NCBI GenBank assembly: GCA_902363455.1
Contig: CABJAC010000001.1
Coordinates: 992,001 to 1,056,000, forward strand
Length of the DNA: 64,000 nt
Reading direction: 5' to 3'
Source of the DNA: Caryophanales bacterium
Lineage (GTDB): Bacteria > Bacillota > Bacilli > Exiguobacteriales > Exiguobacteriaceae
In this document: positions 26,827 to 36,069 of the stretch, one piece after another
Numbering within the stretch: position 1 is the stretch's first letter
How the letters are laid out: each line of letters begins with the position of its first letter
Notes under the pieces: model-generated
Database searches by the model: none
What the model saw: the letters and a program-made list of their open reading frames with translations, nothing else
What the model was told of the DNA's origin: nothing
Position numbers and translations under genes: made by a program

Positions 26827-29640
26827 GTGGAAAAAAAGTTTGTAGTAGTGGATTTAGAAACGACCGGACACTCGATTAAATCCGGCGATGAGATGATTGA
26901 AATCGGGATGGCAGTGATTGAAGACGGACAGATTACCGATCGTCTATCAGCGTTTGTCCATCCACAAAAACCGATTCCGCCGTTTATTTCACAATTGACC
27001 GGCATTACAGATGAAGATGTCGCGCATGCTGAGACATTTGACCGCATCGCGCCGCGTGTTCTCCAATTACTTGATGGAGGAATCTTCGTCGCTCATAACG
27101 TCCAGTTTGATTTGACGTTCTTGAATGAGGCTTTAGAAGAAGAAGGGTACTTACCATATACAGGTCCCGTCATTGACACGGTGGAGCTTGCGCGCATTTT
27201 ATTACCGACAGCAGAGAGTCATTCGTTGTCACATTTGACGGAAGCGTTACAATTGACGCACCATGAGGCACACCGCGCGGGCAGTGATGCGGAAGCGACA
27301 GCGGAGTTATTACTTCATTTATTGAAACGTCTAAATGATTTACCGCTTGATACGTTACGTCATTTGCGACGGTTATCCGGGAAATTATTCAGTGCAGTGG
27401 AAGAAGAAATCGATCAAGCGATTCGACACGTCGGACTCGAAACCGATGACCGGTTTGACAGTTTTCGAAAGATCGCATTAAAAAAACGGAGTGAGCCGGA
27501 AGAATTTATCCTCCGGACAGAACTCGAACCGTTCGGTCCGTTTGTTGATCGATTAAATGAGCAACTGTTTCCGAAGTTGTTCACAGGATATGAACCACGT
27601 ACAGGACAACTGGAGATGATGCGGCATGTGTATCAGTCCCTTGATCAAGAAACACCGCTTCTCGTCGAAGCAGGGACAGGGACGGGGAAATCACTAGGGT
27701 ATCTCGTTCCGGCCGCTCATTATGCGATTGAGCACGAAACACCGGTCATCGTCAGTACACATACGATTCAATTACAGGAACAGCTATTTGCCCGCGATTT
27801 ACCGCTTTTGCGCCAAGTATTCGACACACCCGTCGAAATTACTTTGCTGAAAGGTCGGAGTAATTATATGGACTTGCGGAAGTTCGAGTTTTTCCTCAGT
27901 GAGACGGAGGAACCTTATAATTTTACATTGGCTAAAGCTATTTTGCTGGTGTGGCTGACGCAGACGGAGACAGGGGATCTGGAAGAAGTGAGTTTACCTG
28001 GTGGAGCGGCACAAGGAAACATCGCAATCAAACAATTAATCCAGTCCGACAGTCAATCGCAGCTGGGACGGTTTGATCCTTGGTACAGCCGTGATTTTTT
28101 CCATCATGCGGTCCGTCGTGCGAAACAGGCGACGATTATCGTGACAAATCACGCGTTGTTGTTCAGTGATATTCAACACGAAGCAGGTGTTTTGCCAAAG
28201 GGCTGCCCGTTGATTTTAGATGAAGCACATCAAATCGAAGAAGTGGCCAGTCATCATTTTGGTCTTGTTTTTGACGGTCATTCGTTTGACCGGATTTTTA
28301 GACAGCTCGGCTTTTCGTCCGATAAAAAATTATTGACGCGACTCGTCAGTCTGTCAGACCACTATGACTTGACGGAGTTGGTCGAAGCCCACAGTGAAAC
28401 GATTGATGAGACATTGACCGAATTGCTCGAAGAAGCCGACGGACTGTTGACAATCATTCAAGCGTACGGACTTGACTTGGCGTCTCGCAAGGAGCGGCGG
28501 GAAGGACGGGTCACCGTCCGTTTTAAACGACTGCATCCTTCCATGCGGGCAGTTCAAGAAAGTGCCAAACGGGTCGAACTCGTCTTGAGACGCTTACGCC
28601 AAGCCATTCGGACCATTCATAAACTATTTCACGATCAACGGGAACATATGAGTTATCGGGAGCGTTCGGTTGTTGCGGATTTGAAAACGGTGATTGGTCA
28701 GCTTGAGGACGTGGAACAAGCGATTTTTGAAACGATGCTTGCACCGCATGATGAGACCGTATCTTGGATTGAGACGACTGCCAAGAATCGAAAACTAACG
28801 CGTATTTATACACAACCGATTGATATTTCAGCTCGTTTGAAACGGGATGTCTTCTCGAAACGAACATGTGTCTTGACCTCGGCAACATTAACCGTTTCAA
28901 ATAAGTTTCAGTTCATCGAGAAGCGGTTAGGGTTGGAAGAAATTGAGACACGACGGTTTATCGTCCCGTCGCCGTTTGGATATGCAGAAAAAGTCCGCTT
29001 GATGGTTCCGACCGATTTGCCTCTGTTACAAGATGTGCCACAAACGACGTATTCTGAGATGATTTCTGACGCCATCATTCGGATTGCCGAAGTGACGGAA
29101 GGACGGATGCTTGTTCTCTTTACGTCAAACGAAATGTTGCGGCAAACGCATGATGCAACAAAATCAGCGTTACCGGAACGGTTTACATTGCTTTCCCAAG
29201 GCATTACCCAAGGATCGCGACAACGGCTGATGAAACAATTTAAACAACTGGATGCTTGTATTTTGTTCGGAACCGCGAGTTTTTGGGAGGGGGTCGACGT
29301 ACCGGGTGACGATTTGAGTTGTCTCGTCATCGTTCGTCTGCCGTTTGCACCGCCCGACCAACCAATCGTGCAAGCCCGTTCGGAACAGATTGAACAACAA
29401 GGCAAATCCTCATTTTTTGAATACAGTTTGCCGCAGGCCATCATCCGCTTTAAGCAAGGTTTTGGACGGCTGATTCGTACGACCAACGATCGTGGTGTCG
29501 TGTTTGTATTTGATCGCCGTATCGAGACGACACGTTACGGCAAACGGTTTGTCTCGAGTTTACCGAATGTTCCTGTTTTGACGAAACCGCTCGATGAATT
29601 AACCGCTGAACTGGAATTGTTCTTAAATGAGGCGGATTGA
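26827..29640 (+). CDS. dinG: DinG-family helicase/3'-5' exonuclease
   Basis: The 937-residue protein has an N-terminal DEDD exonuclease domain (VVVDLETTGHS, AHNVQFDLTFL, HRAGSDAEAT, residues about 1-170) followed by an SF2 XPD-like helicase with Walker A EAGTGTGKS near residue 280, DEAH in LILDEAHQ, and GTASFWEGVD. The four cysteines that hold an iron-sulfur cluster in E. coli DinG are not seen between Walker A and DEAH, as in the Gram-positive form, where nuclease rather than helicase activity dominates. GTG at 26827 follows GGTGGAG. Confidence 0.94.
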   Translation: MEKKFVVVDLETTGHSIKSGDEMIEIGMAVIEDGQITDRLSAFVHPQKPIPPFISQLTGITDEDVAHAETFDRIAPRVLQLLDGGIFVAHNVQFDLTFLNEALEEEGYLPYTGPVIDTVELARILLPTAESHSLSHLTEALQLTHHEAHRAGSDAEATAELLLHLLKRLNDLPLDTLRHLRRLSGKLFSAVEEEIDQAIRHVGLETDDRFDSFRKIALKKRSEPEEFILRTELEPFGPFVDRLNEQLFPKLFTGYEPRTGQLEMMRHVYQSLDQETPLLVEAGTGTGKSLGYLVPAAHYAIEHETPVIVSTHTIQLQEQLFARDLPLLRQVFDTPVEITLLKGRSNYMDLRKFEFFLSETEEPYNFTLAKAILLVWLTQTETGDLEEVSLPGGAAQGNIAIKQLIQSDSQSQLGRFDPWYSRDFFHHAVRRAKQATIIVTNHALLFSDIQHEAGVLPKGCPLILDEAHQIEEVASHHFGLVFDGHSFDRIFRQLGFSSDKKLLTRLVSLSDHYDLTELVEAHSETIDETLTELLEEADGLLTIIQAYGLDLASRKERREGRVTVRFKRLHPSMRAVQESAKRVELVLRRLRQAIRTIHKLFHDQREHMSYRERSVVADLKTVIGQLEDVEQAIFETMLAPHDETVSWIETTAKNRKLTRIYTQPIDISARLKRDVFSKRTCVLTSATLTVSNKFQFIEKRLGLEEIETRRFIVPSPFGYAEKVRLMVPTDLPLLQDVPQTTYSEMISDAIIRIAEVTEGRMLVLFTSNEMLRQTHDATKSALPERFTLLSQGITQGSRQRLMKQFKQLDACILFGTASFWEGVDVPGDDLSCLVIVRLPFAPPDQPIVQARSEQIEQQGKSSFFEYSLPQAIIRFKQGFGRLIRTTNDRGVVFVFDRRIETTRYGKRFVSSLPNVPVLTKPLDELTAELELFLNEAD

Positions 29641-29702
29641 GTCTGTTAAAATAAGCATTATCGCATTATAATAGATGTAGAAAAACGAGGGAGGATATAA
29701 GA

Positions 29703-29873
29703 ATGGATTCGAAAATCGAGACACTGGCAACGGTTAAAGTCAATCGCCATGATGATACGTACAAGATCGTAGACTTATTGAATCGCACGCTGAAAACAGA
29801 AGACTTGATGTTTGGCCTGGCACTGGATGACAAGGACAAGGAGCAGATGGTCTTCACCATCTACCGCACATGA
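29703..29873 (+). CDS. ypmA: Small protein YpmA (DUF4264)
   Basis: A 56-residue frame starts at ATG 29703 behind GAGGGAGG. Its sequence (MDSKIETLATVKVNRHDDTY at the start, QMVFTIYRT at the end) and position between dinG and ypmB agree with YpmA of B. subtilis. Its function is unknown. It overlaps ypmB by 4 bases (ATGA). A TATAAT at 29667-29672 could be the -10 box of its promoter. Confidence 0.85.
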   Translation: MDSKIETLATVKVNRHDDTYKIVDLLNRTLKTEDLMFGLALDDKDKEQMVFTIYRT

Positions 29874-30337
29874 AGTGGAAGATCGTCATCGGTCTTTTCT
29901 GCTTCATCCTTCTGATTTCACTCATTGGAACGGGAATTTACCAATTTACCGTCGCTGAGGCGAAAGAACGGGAACAACAGGTTGTTCGTCAGGCGGAAGA
30001 ACGCTTGAAGAAAGAATTGGCACCGGAACAGATTCAATTTGACCATGTATTTAGCGGAAAAACACAGTACAGTGTATTTACGATGCAACAAAACGGTGAA
30101 AAGATGCGGGCATTTGTTCCGAAAAAAGGAAAAATCGAGACGCGACGGGTCGCGGACGGTATGAAGATTGCCGATGTCATCCGACAAGCCGGGAATCCGA
30201 ATAACATCATCTCTGCCAAGTACGGTTTCGAAAAACGGGCATTGATCGAGATTGTGACCAAAACAGCGTCTGGATACGATTATTCGTACTATACGTATCA
30301 AGAAGGATCCTTTATCAAACGATTACGGATTAATTAA
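29870..30337 (+). CDS. ypmB: YpmB-like membrane-anchored protein (DUF5590)
   Basis: The 155-residue protein starts with one membrane helix (KIVIGLFCFILLISLIGTGIYQF) followed by a hydrophilic, mostly extracellular part of PepSY-like character. It matches YpmB in length and in its place between ypmA and aspB. The function is unknown. The start is coupled to ypmA. Confidence 0.8.
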   Translation: MKWKIVIGLFCFILLISLIGTGIYQFTVAEAKEREQQVVRQAEERLKKELAPEQIQFDHVFSGKTQYSVFTMQQNGEKMRAFVPKKGKIETRRVADGMKIADVIRQAGNPNNIISAKYGFEKRALIEIVTKTASGYDYSYYTYQEGSFIKRLRIN

Positions 30338-30355
30338 AAAAAGGGAGTGTACAAG

Positions 30356-31537
30356 ATGTTATCGAAACGTGTACAACAATTGACACCGTCAACGACACTG
30401 GCGATTACCGCTAAAGCAAAAGCGTTACGTGAAGAAGGACAAGATATCATCGGGCTCGGTGCGGGTGAACCGGACTTTAATACTCCAGAATTTATTATCC
30501 AGGCAGCCTTTGCCGCAGCAGAAGCCGGCGATACGAAATATACGCCATCCGGCGGAACGGTAGCTTTAAAAGATGCAATCATCGAAAAGACACGACGTGA
30601 TTTATGGGCAACGTACGACCGTTCGGAAGTCATGGTCGCTTCAGGAGCGAAACATGCTTTATCGACTTTGTTTCAAGCCATTTTAGATCCAGGCGATGAA
30701 GTGATCGTTCCGGCGCCCTACTGGGTCAGCTATCCGGAGCAAATCAAACTGAGTGACGGCGTTCCTGTCATCTTGGAAACAACGGAACAGTCACGGTTCA
30801 AAGTGACACGTGACCTGCTCGAGCAACATATCACGCCAAAAACAAAAGCACTTGTTTTAAACTCACCTTCTAATCCGACAGGGATGGTGTATACGAAGGA
30901 AGAACTTGAGATGGTGGCGGAGATTGCGATTCAGCACAATCTGCTTGTCATCAGTGACGAGATTTATGAAAAGTTGTTATACAATGGTGTGACACACTTA
31001 TCGATTGCAACCTTACCGAACATGCGTGAGCGGACTGTCATCATCAACGGTGTATCCAAGTCGCATGCCATGACGGGGTGGCGGATCGGATACGCAATCG
31101 GACCAAAGGACATCATCAGTGCGATGACGAATCTTGCCAGTCATTCGACGTCGAATCCGACATCCATTGCCCAAGCGGCATCGGTCGCTGCGTACGCGGA
31201 AGGCGACGCACCGGTTGAAGCGATGCGTGTTGTATTTGAAGAACGGTTGGAACAAATTTACGATCGTTTGATTCAGATTCCGGGATTAACTTGCTTAAAG
31301 CCGGAAGGTGCTTTTTATCTGTTCCCGCATGCGTTACGGGCAGCGGAACTGTGCGGCTTCTCGAATGTTGATGACTGGTGTACAGCGGTCTTATCGGAAG
31401 CGAAAGTCGCCCTGATTCCAGGATCAGGCTTTGGCGCACCAGAATATGTCCGGTTATCCTATGCGACAGACCCGAAACGGGTACTCGAGGCATTAGACCG
31501 GATCGAAGGATTTATCACGGCACATACTGCCGTTTAA
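30356..31537 (+). CDS. aspB: Aspartate aminotransferase
   Basis: The 393-residue class I/II aminotransferase uses PLP. The Schiff-base lysine is in SKSHAMTGWRIGY, and LNSPSNPTGMVY and ISDEIYEKL carry the asparagine and aspartate that hold the cofactor. It interconverts aspartate and oxaloacetate. ATG at 30356 follows GGGAG at proper spacing. asnS follows after 20 bases, as in Bacillus. Confidence 0.95.
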   Translation: MLSKRVQQLTPSTTLAITAKAKALREEGQDIIGLGAGEPDFNTPEFIIQAAFAAAEAGDTKYTPSGGTVALKDAIIEKTRRDLWATYDRSEVMVASGAKHALSTLFQAILDPGDEVIVPAPYWVSYPEQIKLSDGVPVILETTEQSRFKVTRDLLEQHITPKTKALVLNSPSNPTGMVYTKEELEMVAEIAIQHNLLVISDEIYEKLLYNGVTHLSIATLPNMRERTVIINGVSKSHAMTGWRIGYAIGPKDIISAMTNLASHSTSNPTSIAQAASVAAYAEGDAPVEAMRVVFEERLEQIYDRLIQIPGLTCLKPEGAFYLFPHALRAAELCGFSNVDDWCTAVLSEAKVALIPGSGFGAPEYVRLSYATDPKRVLEALDRIEGFITAHTAV

Positions 31538-31557
31538 TTGAGAGAGGATGTTGACTT

Positions 31558-32856
31558 TTGAAAGCAATGATTCGTGATGTAGAGAAACACGTAGGAGAAG
31601 AAATCACGATTGGCTGTTGGCTCGCGAATAAGCGTTCGAGCGGTAAAATCGCCTTCCTTCAGTTACGGGATGGTTCCGGCTTCATGCAAGGAGTCGTCGT
31701 GAAAGAAACAGTCGGTGAAGAATTGTTCAAAACGGCTAAAGGATTGACACAAGAAACATCGATGTGGGTGACAGGTGTCATCAAATCAGATGGTGGGCGG
31801 ACAGCAATCGGTCACGAAATGGAAATTACAGCCATCGAAGTGATTCATGAAGCGGTCGATTATCCGATCACACCGAAAGCTCATGGAACGGACTTCTTAA
31901 TGGATAACCGTCATCTCTGGTTACGGTCGAAACGTCAGCATGCTGTCATGGTTGTTCGGAACGAGCTGATTCGGGCGACATATGAATTCTTTAACCAAGA
32001 AGGATTCATTAAAGTCGATCCTCCGATTTTGACAGGCAGTGCTCCGGAAGGAACAACTGAATTATTCCATACGAAATACTTTGACGAAGATGCGTACTTG
32101 TCGCAATCCGGTCAACTCTATATGGAAGCAGCCGCGATGGCACTCGGAAAAGTCTTCTCGTTTGGTCCGACATTCCGTGCCGAAAAATCAAAGACACGTC
32201 GCCACTTAATCGAGTTCTGGATGATGGAGCCGGAAATGGCTTTTTACGATCATGAGATGAACCTCGAAGTGCAGGAAAACTATGTGTCGCATCTTGTTCA
32301 ATCGGCTTTGAAAAACTGTCGTCCAGAACTCGAATTACTTGAGCGTGACTTGACGGTTCTTGAAAACATTCAAGCTCCGTTCCCGCGTGTTAAATATACG
32401 GAAGCCATTGACATGCTGAAAGAACAAGGATTTGATGATATCGAATTCGGCGACGATTTCGGTGCGCCTCATGAAACGGCAATCGCCAACACGTTTGCAC
32501 GTCCCGTCTTCATTACACACTGGCCGAAAGACATCAAACCCTTCTACATGAAAGAAGATCCGGAAAATCCGGGCTTCGTTTTATGTGACGATTTGATTGC
32601 GCCAGAAGGATACGGAGAAATCGTTGGTGGTTCACAACGGGAAGAAGATTATGAGAAGCTGTTAGCTGGTATGAAGGAACATGACTTGGATGAAACCGGT
32701 GCTTACAAATGGTACTTGGAAACACGTAAATATGGATCAGTACCGCACAGTGGTTTTGGTCTTGGACTCGAACGGACTGTCGCCTGGATCACAGGAGTCG
32801 AACACGTTCGCGAGACGATTCCATTCCCACGCCTGCTGAACCGATTGTATCCGTAA
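31558..32856 (+). CDS. asnS: Asparagine--tRNA ligase
   Basis: The 432-residue class IIb synthetase has an N-terminal OB fold that binds the anticodon ([25 protein letters not shown]), motif 2 in [21 protein letters not shown] and motif 3 in [13 protein letters not shown]. The start is TTG at 31558, with AGAGAGGATG upstream. Genes aspB and asnS side by side link aspartate/asparagine metabolism and translation. Confidence 0.95.
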   Translation: MKAMIRDVEKHVGEEITIGCWLANKRSSGKIAFLQLRDGSGFMQGVVVKETVGEELFKTAKGLTQETSMWVTGVIKSDGGRTAIGHEMEITAIEVIHEAVDYPITPKAHGTDFLMDNRHLWLRSKRQHAVMVVRNELIRATYEFFNQEGFIKVDPPILTGSAPEGTTELFHTKYFDEDAYLSQSGQLYMEAAAMALGKVFSFGPTFRAEKSKTRRHLIEFWMMEPEMAFYDHEMNLEVQENYVSHLVQSALKNCRPELELLERDLTVLENIQAPFPRVKYTEAIDMLKEQGFDDIEFGDDFGAPHETAIANTFARPVFITHWPKDIKPFYMKEDPENPGFVLCDDLIAPEGYGEIVGGSQREEDYEKLLAGMKEHDLDETGAYKWYLETRKYGSVPHSGFGLGLERTVAWITGVEHVRETIPFPRLLNRLYP

Positions 32857-32864
32857 TAGTGATT

Positions 32865-32897
32865 GAAATCGACCCATCCCTCGGACGGGTCGATTTC
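32865..32897 (+). terminator. Hairpin between asnS and dnaD (weak terminator or attenuator)
   Basis: An 11-bp perfect stem (32865-32875 with 32887-32897) is followed only by TTGCTT, a poor T tract. It may end asnS transcripts partly and let some reach dnaD, which has no clear promoter. Confidence 0.6.
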
Positions 32898-32927
32898 TTG
32901 CTTACTTTAAAGAATCGAGGAAGTATC

Positions 32928-33506
32928 ATGGATCATAATTTAATTCAGCTATTTGAAGAAGGAACGGTTGTCCTTCCCAAACGATTGTTCACGGAAGCCA
33001 AACGTCTTGGCATCAGTTTTGTCGAGTTTACGCTGATCGGACAATTGTTTGCCTGTCGCGCGGAAGGCATGGAGATGCCGTCGCCAGAGGAGCTCAGTAA
33101 CCGGCTCGGACTTTCGGAAACGGAAACGATTGAGACGACACTCGGGTTGCTTCAAAAAGGATTACTTGCCATGGAGAACGTCGCTGGATCGGAACGTTAT
33201 TCTCTGGTGCCGCTCTATGAAAAATTAATGTCACCACCGGAACAGGAAGCCCCCAACTTTGATACGATCAATCCATCTGTTTTCCAACATTTTGAGCGCG
33301 AACTGGGGATGATGTCACCGTTTCAGATGGAACAGATCATTCAATGGTTAACGATTGAAAATATTGCGGAAGAGCTTGTTTTGGCCGCCTTACGGGAAGC
33401 CGTCTACCATAACGTCCGGAAGATGACGTATATCAATCAAATTCTGCGGACGTGGGAACGCGAAGGAATTAAAACGCTGGAAGATCTTGCGACGAGGGGG
33501 AGCTGA
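32928..33506 (+). CDS. dnaD: DNA replication initiation protein DnaD
   Basis: The 192-residue protein has an N-terminal winged helix (FVEFTLIGQLFACRAEGMEMPSPEELSNRLGLSETE) and a C-terminal DnaD/DnaB-like domain ending in YINQILRTWEREGI, the conserved YxxxIxxxW motif that contacts DNA. It is about 40 residues shorter than B. subtilis DnaD and lacks an extended C-terminal tail. It helps DnaA, DnaB and DnaI load the replicative helicase. ATG at 32928 follows GAGGAAG. Confidence 0.92.
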   Translation: MDHNLIQLFEEGTVVLPKRLFTEAKRLGISFVEFTLIGQLFACRAEGMEMPSPEELSNRLGLSETETIETTLGLLQKGLLAMENVAGSERYSLVPLYEKLMSPPEQEAPNFDTINPSVFQHFERELGMMSPFQMEQIIQWLTIENIAEELVLAALREAVYHNVRKMTYINQILRTWEREGIKTLEDLATRGS

Positions 33507-33511
33507 CGGGG

Positions 33512-34180
33512 ATGTTACGCAAAGCAGAAATCGAACGAATTGAAGCGACCCTTGAGGAGATGTTTCCGGAAGCTTTCTGTGAACTGGTTCATCAAAATCC
33601 GTTTGAGCTTGTCGTTGCGGTTGCCTTAAGTGCGCAGGCGACAGACGTCTTAGTCAACAAAGTGACACCGGATTTGTTTGCTGCCTATCCGACACCTGAT
33701 CGATTAGCTGTTGCACCAGTCGAGGAAATTGAAGCAAAAATCAAGCGGCTTGGTTTGTATCGCAACAAAGCGAAAAACATCAAAGCATTAGCGCAGCAAC
33801 TGCTTGTCTTGCATGATGGGGAAGTACCGACCGACCGGGCGGGTCTTGAAGCGCTGCCGGGCGTCGGACGAAAAACAGCGAACGTCGTGTTATCTGTTGC
33901 GTTTGATGTGCCGGCGTTTGCTGTCGATACACATGTTGAACGTGTCTCGAAACGACTGGGTATCTGCCGTTGGAAGGACAATGTCACGCAAGTCGAACAG
34001 ACCTTGATGAAACGGTTTAAACGGGAAAGATGGTCAAAATTACACCACCAATTTATTTTTTTCGGCCGGTATCACTGTAAAGCACAGCGTCCGAATTGCC
34101 TGGAGTGTCCCTTGCTTGACATGTGCCGCGATGGGAAAAAACGGACAAAAGGATTAGTGCCATCTCTTGAGAGCGAATAA
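33512..34180 (+). CDS. nth: Endonuclease III (DNA glycosylase/AP lyase)
   Basis: The 222-residue base-excision enzyme removes oxidised pyrimidines. It has the helix-hairpin-helix LPGVGRKTANVVL with the catalytic lysine, the catalytic aspartate in VDTHVERV, and the [4Fe-4S] cysteines with spacing C-x6-C-x2-C-x5-C (from CKAQRPNC to CPLLDMC). It follows dnaD after 5 bases, as in Bacillus. The conserved block breaks immediately after it. Confidence 0.96.
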   Translation: MLRKAEIERIEATLEEMFPEAFCELVHQNPFELVVAVALSAQATDVLVNKVTPDLFAAYPTPDRLAVAPVEEIEAKIKRLGLYRNKAKNIKALAQQLLVLHDGEVPTDRAGLEALPGVGRKTANVVLSVAFDVPAFAVDTHVERVSKRLGICRWKDNVTQVEQTLMKRFKRERWSKLHHQFIFFGRYHCKAQRPNCLECPLLDMCRDGKKRTKGLVPSLESE

Positions 34181-34182
34181 CC

Positions 34183-34217
34183 AAAAGCGTCCCGCAAATT
34201 GTGCGGGACGCTTTTAT
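34183..34217. terminator. Bidirectional terminator between nth and the DUF3800 gene
   Basis: A perfect 14-bp stem (34183-34196 with 34202-34215) has A and T tails on both sides. Confidence 0.92.
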
Positions 34218-34224
34218 GTGTCGA

Positions 34225-35139
34225 TCATCCGTTCCATGGCGTATCGGACCACTCACGCCGTTTTTTCGTAATCGGAACTTTTTTGAAACCCCAGTTCCGG
34301 AAATCTTGATCGGGACTATCCCGACGAATATAAATCTTGTTTTTAATCGCTTTGAAAATTCGGTTTTCGTCCCCATAATGGACAAACCGGGGTTTTACCT
34401 CAATGACACCGCGTCGGACGCGGGAAAGGGGAAGACAAACGAGATCGGCAATCTCAAGACCGGATTGGTAGAGGTCACTATCTTTTTCAGCAAAAATGAA
34501 GCCTTTGATTTTTTGGCGGCTCTTCTCAACGTCGAGATGCACCGTACCAGAATTAAAAATATCGAAAAATGCTTTTTGAATTAACAGGTTCTGATAATCA
34601 TCTCGGCTCTCAAGCACAACACGGGCACTCGTTGCTTCTGTTTCCTCAAGAAACGCATAAAACGATTTCATCAAGTGGGCAAAGGCGACGACATATGGAT
34701 CTTTTGGTGTCGAATAAAATTCCTGTAATTTTTGTTTATCAACTTCGACGCTGACAATCGTACAGTCGATATCAACTAAAAAGTCGGGTAAAGCGACCCA
34801 AAAATGACGCAGCATGTCGATGGTAATCCCATCTTCCTTGCCATATGGATGTTCTGCTTTTAAAATTTCTTTCAGATGAAGCGGAATATGCGGGTCTTCA
34901 AAAACAGTTGATTTAAACTCCATCAAGCGTTTGCGTAATGGACTTGGTTCACCGGTCTCATCTGAATCAATGGCGTATTTATATTCCATTAAGACGCCGG
35001 TCAGATTGAATTGGGTATTTCCTTTTGGTGTCCCCGTCTCGTCGACGAACATGACATATTTTTTGGCTGTTGGGTTTGTAGTCCTAGGAAATCCTTTGAC
35101 ATCAACGTTTTTCACGTTTCTTGGTTCTCTTTTATTCAA
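34225..35139 (-). CDS. DUF3800 domain protein
   Basis: The 304-residue protein shows the two family marks of DUF3800: an N-terminal acidic motif after a strand (YVMFVDETGTP, Asp33-Glu34) and a C-terminal SGLEIADLV helix. These give it a predicted RNase H-like fold, possibly a nuclease; activity is unproven for the family. TTG at 35139 is chosen because GGAGGAG lies six bases upstream; GTG at 35160 precedes that site. The stop of a decayed recombinase overlaps this TTG. DUF3800 genes often travel with mobile or defence regions. The gene interrupts the nth-recU neighbourhood. Confidence 0.8.
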   Translation of the reverse strand: MNKREPRNVKNVDVKGFPRTTNPTAKKYVMFVDETGTPKGNTQFNLTGVLMEYKYAIDSDETGEPSPLRKRLMEFKSTVFEDPHIPLHLKEILKAEHPYGKEDGITIDMLRHFWVALPDFLVDIDCTIVSVEVDKQKLQEFYSTPKDPYVVAFAHLMKSFYAFLEETEATSARVVLESRDDYQNLLIQKAFFDIFNSGTVHLDVEKSRQKIKGFIFAEKDSDLYQSGLEIADLVCLPLSRVRRGVIEVKPRFVHYGDENRIFKAIKNKIYIRRDSPDQDFRNWGFKKVPITKKRREWSDTPWNG

Positions 35140-35411
35140 GCGAATCTCCTCCAATTGCACACATACTGCACACTTTTATTAAAACCAAGCATATTTATTA
35201 CCTCTTTATGTAACTTTACACTGACACGGTCATATAAATCCATGGTTATTGCACAACTTGCATGACCAATCTTTCCTGGATACTGTTCCGTTAACTTCAT
35301 CAAGACATACGAGAGGATGTGTCATCAGTGTCGCTTTTCTCGTTCATCGCATATAAAGCGGATTCGGACTGCCCGTTTACCGGTAATAGGGTTATTTTTT
35401 ATATTCGTCAT
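35136..35411 (-). pseudogene. Tyrosine recombinase (integrase) C-terminal relic
   Basis: Read on the minus strand from ATG 35411, one frame gives 28 codons ending in KRH, two adjacent stops (35327-35322), then an open stretch containing KIGHASCAITMDLYDRVSVK and ending in TGA that overlaps the DUF3800 start. GHAS..ITMD.Y is the box II signature of phage-type tyrosine integrases, with the tyrosine as nucleophile, and the RH to GH distance (20 residues) equals that of intact integrases (RHTH ... GHAS). The catalytic core upstream is missing. An AAGGAG site lies seven bases before ATG 35411, perhaps from a different gene joined by deletion. This fills most of the 430 bases between the flanking genes. 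Confidence 0.6.
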
Positions 35412-35539
35412 ATAGCTGCTCCTTCCTGCCTGATTTTGACAGTGGAGGTATCTTTCGTGAAATTGACGATGAATCAAACTGTTTCCAGTTGAAAAAGGAA
35501 TGAGCCGCTTGGTGGAGGAGGGGACAGCCCGTTTTATAC

Positions 35540-35562
35540 AAAAAAGCCGTCAACTAGACGGC
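35540..35562 (-). terminator. Intrinsic terminator of the 81-residue gene
   Basis: GCCGTC (35546-35551) pairs with GACGGC (35557-35562); on the minus strand a run of T follows. Confidence 0.75.
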
Positions 35563-35569
35563 TAAGGTG

Positions 35570-35815
35570 TTACCATTCAAATCCTTCTTCACTGTAAGAT
35601 CCATCGGAATTAAAGAATTTTTCTTCTGTTTTACCGTTCACGCTACTCGTATAAATGACATATACATCGAGGTTGTCGTACTTATCAGCCATTTTTTTAG
35701 CAGCTTTACGAGCTTCAGCCTCATTCGTGAATGATTCAGTCTTATCTGCTTCACGATGGTTCTCTACCCCGTTCTCTTCATAACCTTCTACTGACCACAT
35801 TTTTTTTGATGACAT
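35570..35815 (-). CDS. Hypothetical 81-residue acidic protein
   Basis: I do not recognise this protein. From ATG 35815 (AAGGAAG just upstream) it is an 81-residue, hydrophilic, acidic protein with an N-terminal SSKKMWSVEGYEE, a helical middle (EAEARKAAKKMADKY), a strand (DVYVIYTSS) and an aromatic acidic end. It has no signal peptide or membrane segment. Its own promoter and terminator make it a clean single-gene unit, and codon use looks like that of real genes. The longer frame from 35869 lacks a ribosome site. Confidence 0.7.
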   Translation of the reverse strand: MSSKKMWSVEGYEENGVENHREADKTESFTNEAEARKAAKKMADKYDNLDVYVIYTSSVNGKTEEKFFNSDGSYSEEGFEW

Positions 35816-35867
35816 AAACAACTTCCTTTCGTAGCAGAGCGAATCGTGTACCGCTTTGCTGTTTATC

Positions 35868-35897
35868 ATTATGCGTAGTTTGACGAAAATTAGTCAA
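35868..35897 (-). promoter_or_regulatory. Putative sigma-A promoter of the 81-residue gene
   Basis: On the minus strand TTGACT (35897-35892), 18 bases, CATAAT (35873-35868). Initiation would fall about 45 bases before the start codon. Confidence 0.65.
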
Positions 35898-36069
35898 CTC
35901 ATCCATACAATCATTTTAAATGCGCAAAAAAGCAGCTGTGAGGTCAGCTCATTTGCTAATCCATACTCTCAAACTGTTGACCTAAACATATCATCTCAAC
36001 ATCAGACTACATATTCAAAGTGTCCATTTCAAGTCCGGGATTACGTGACGAAAAATGACATTTCTTGAA

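Noticed and set aside
35856..36068. 70-codon plus-strand ORF beside the 81-residue gene
   Set aside because: No ribosome site, AT-rich unbiased codons, and it overlaps the minus-strand promoter of the 81-residue gene.
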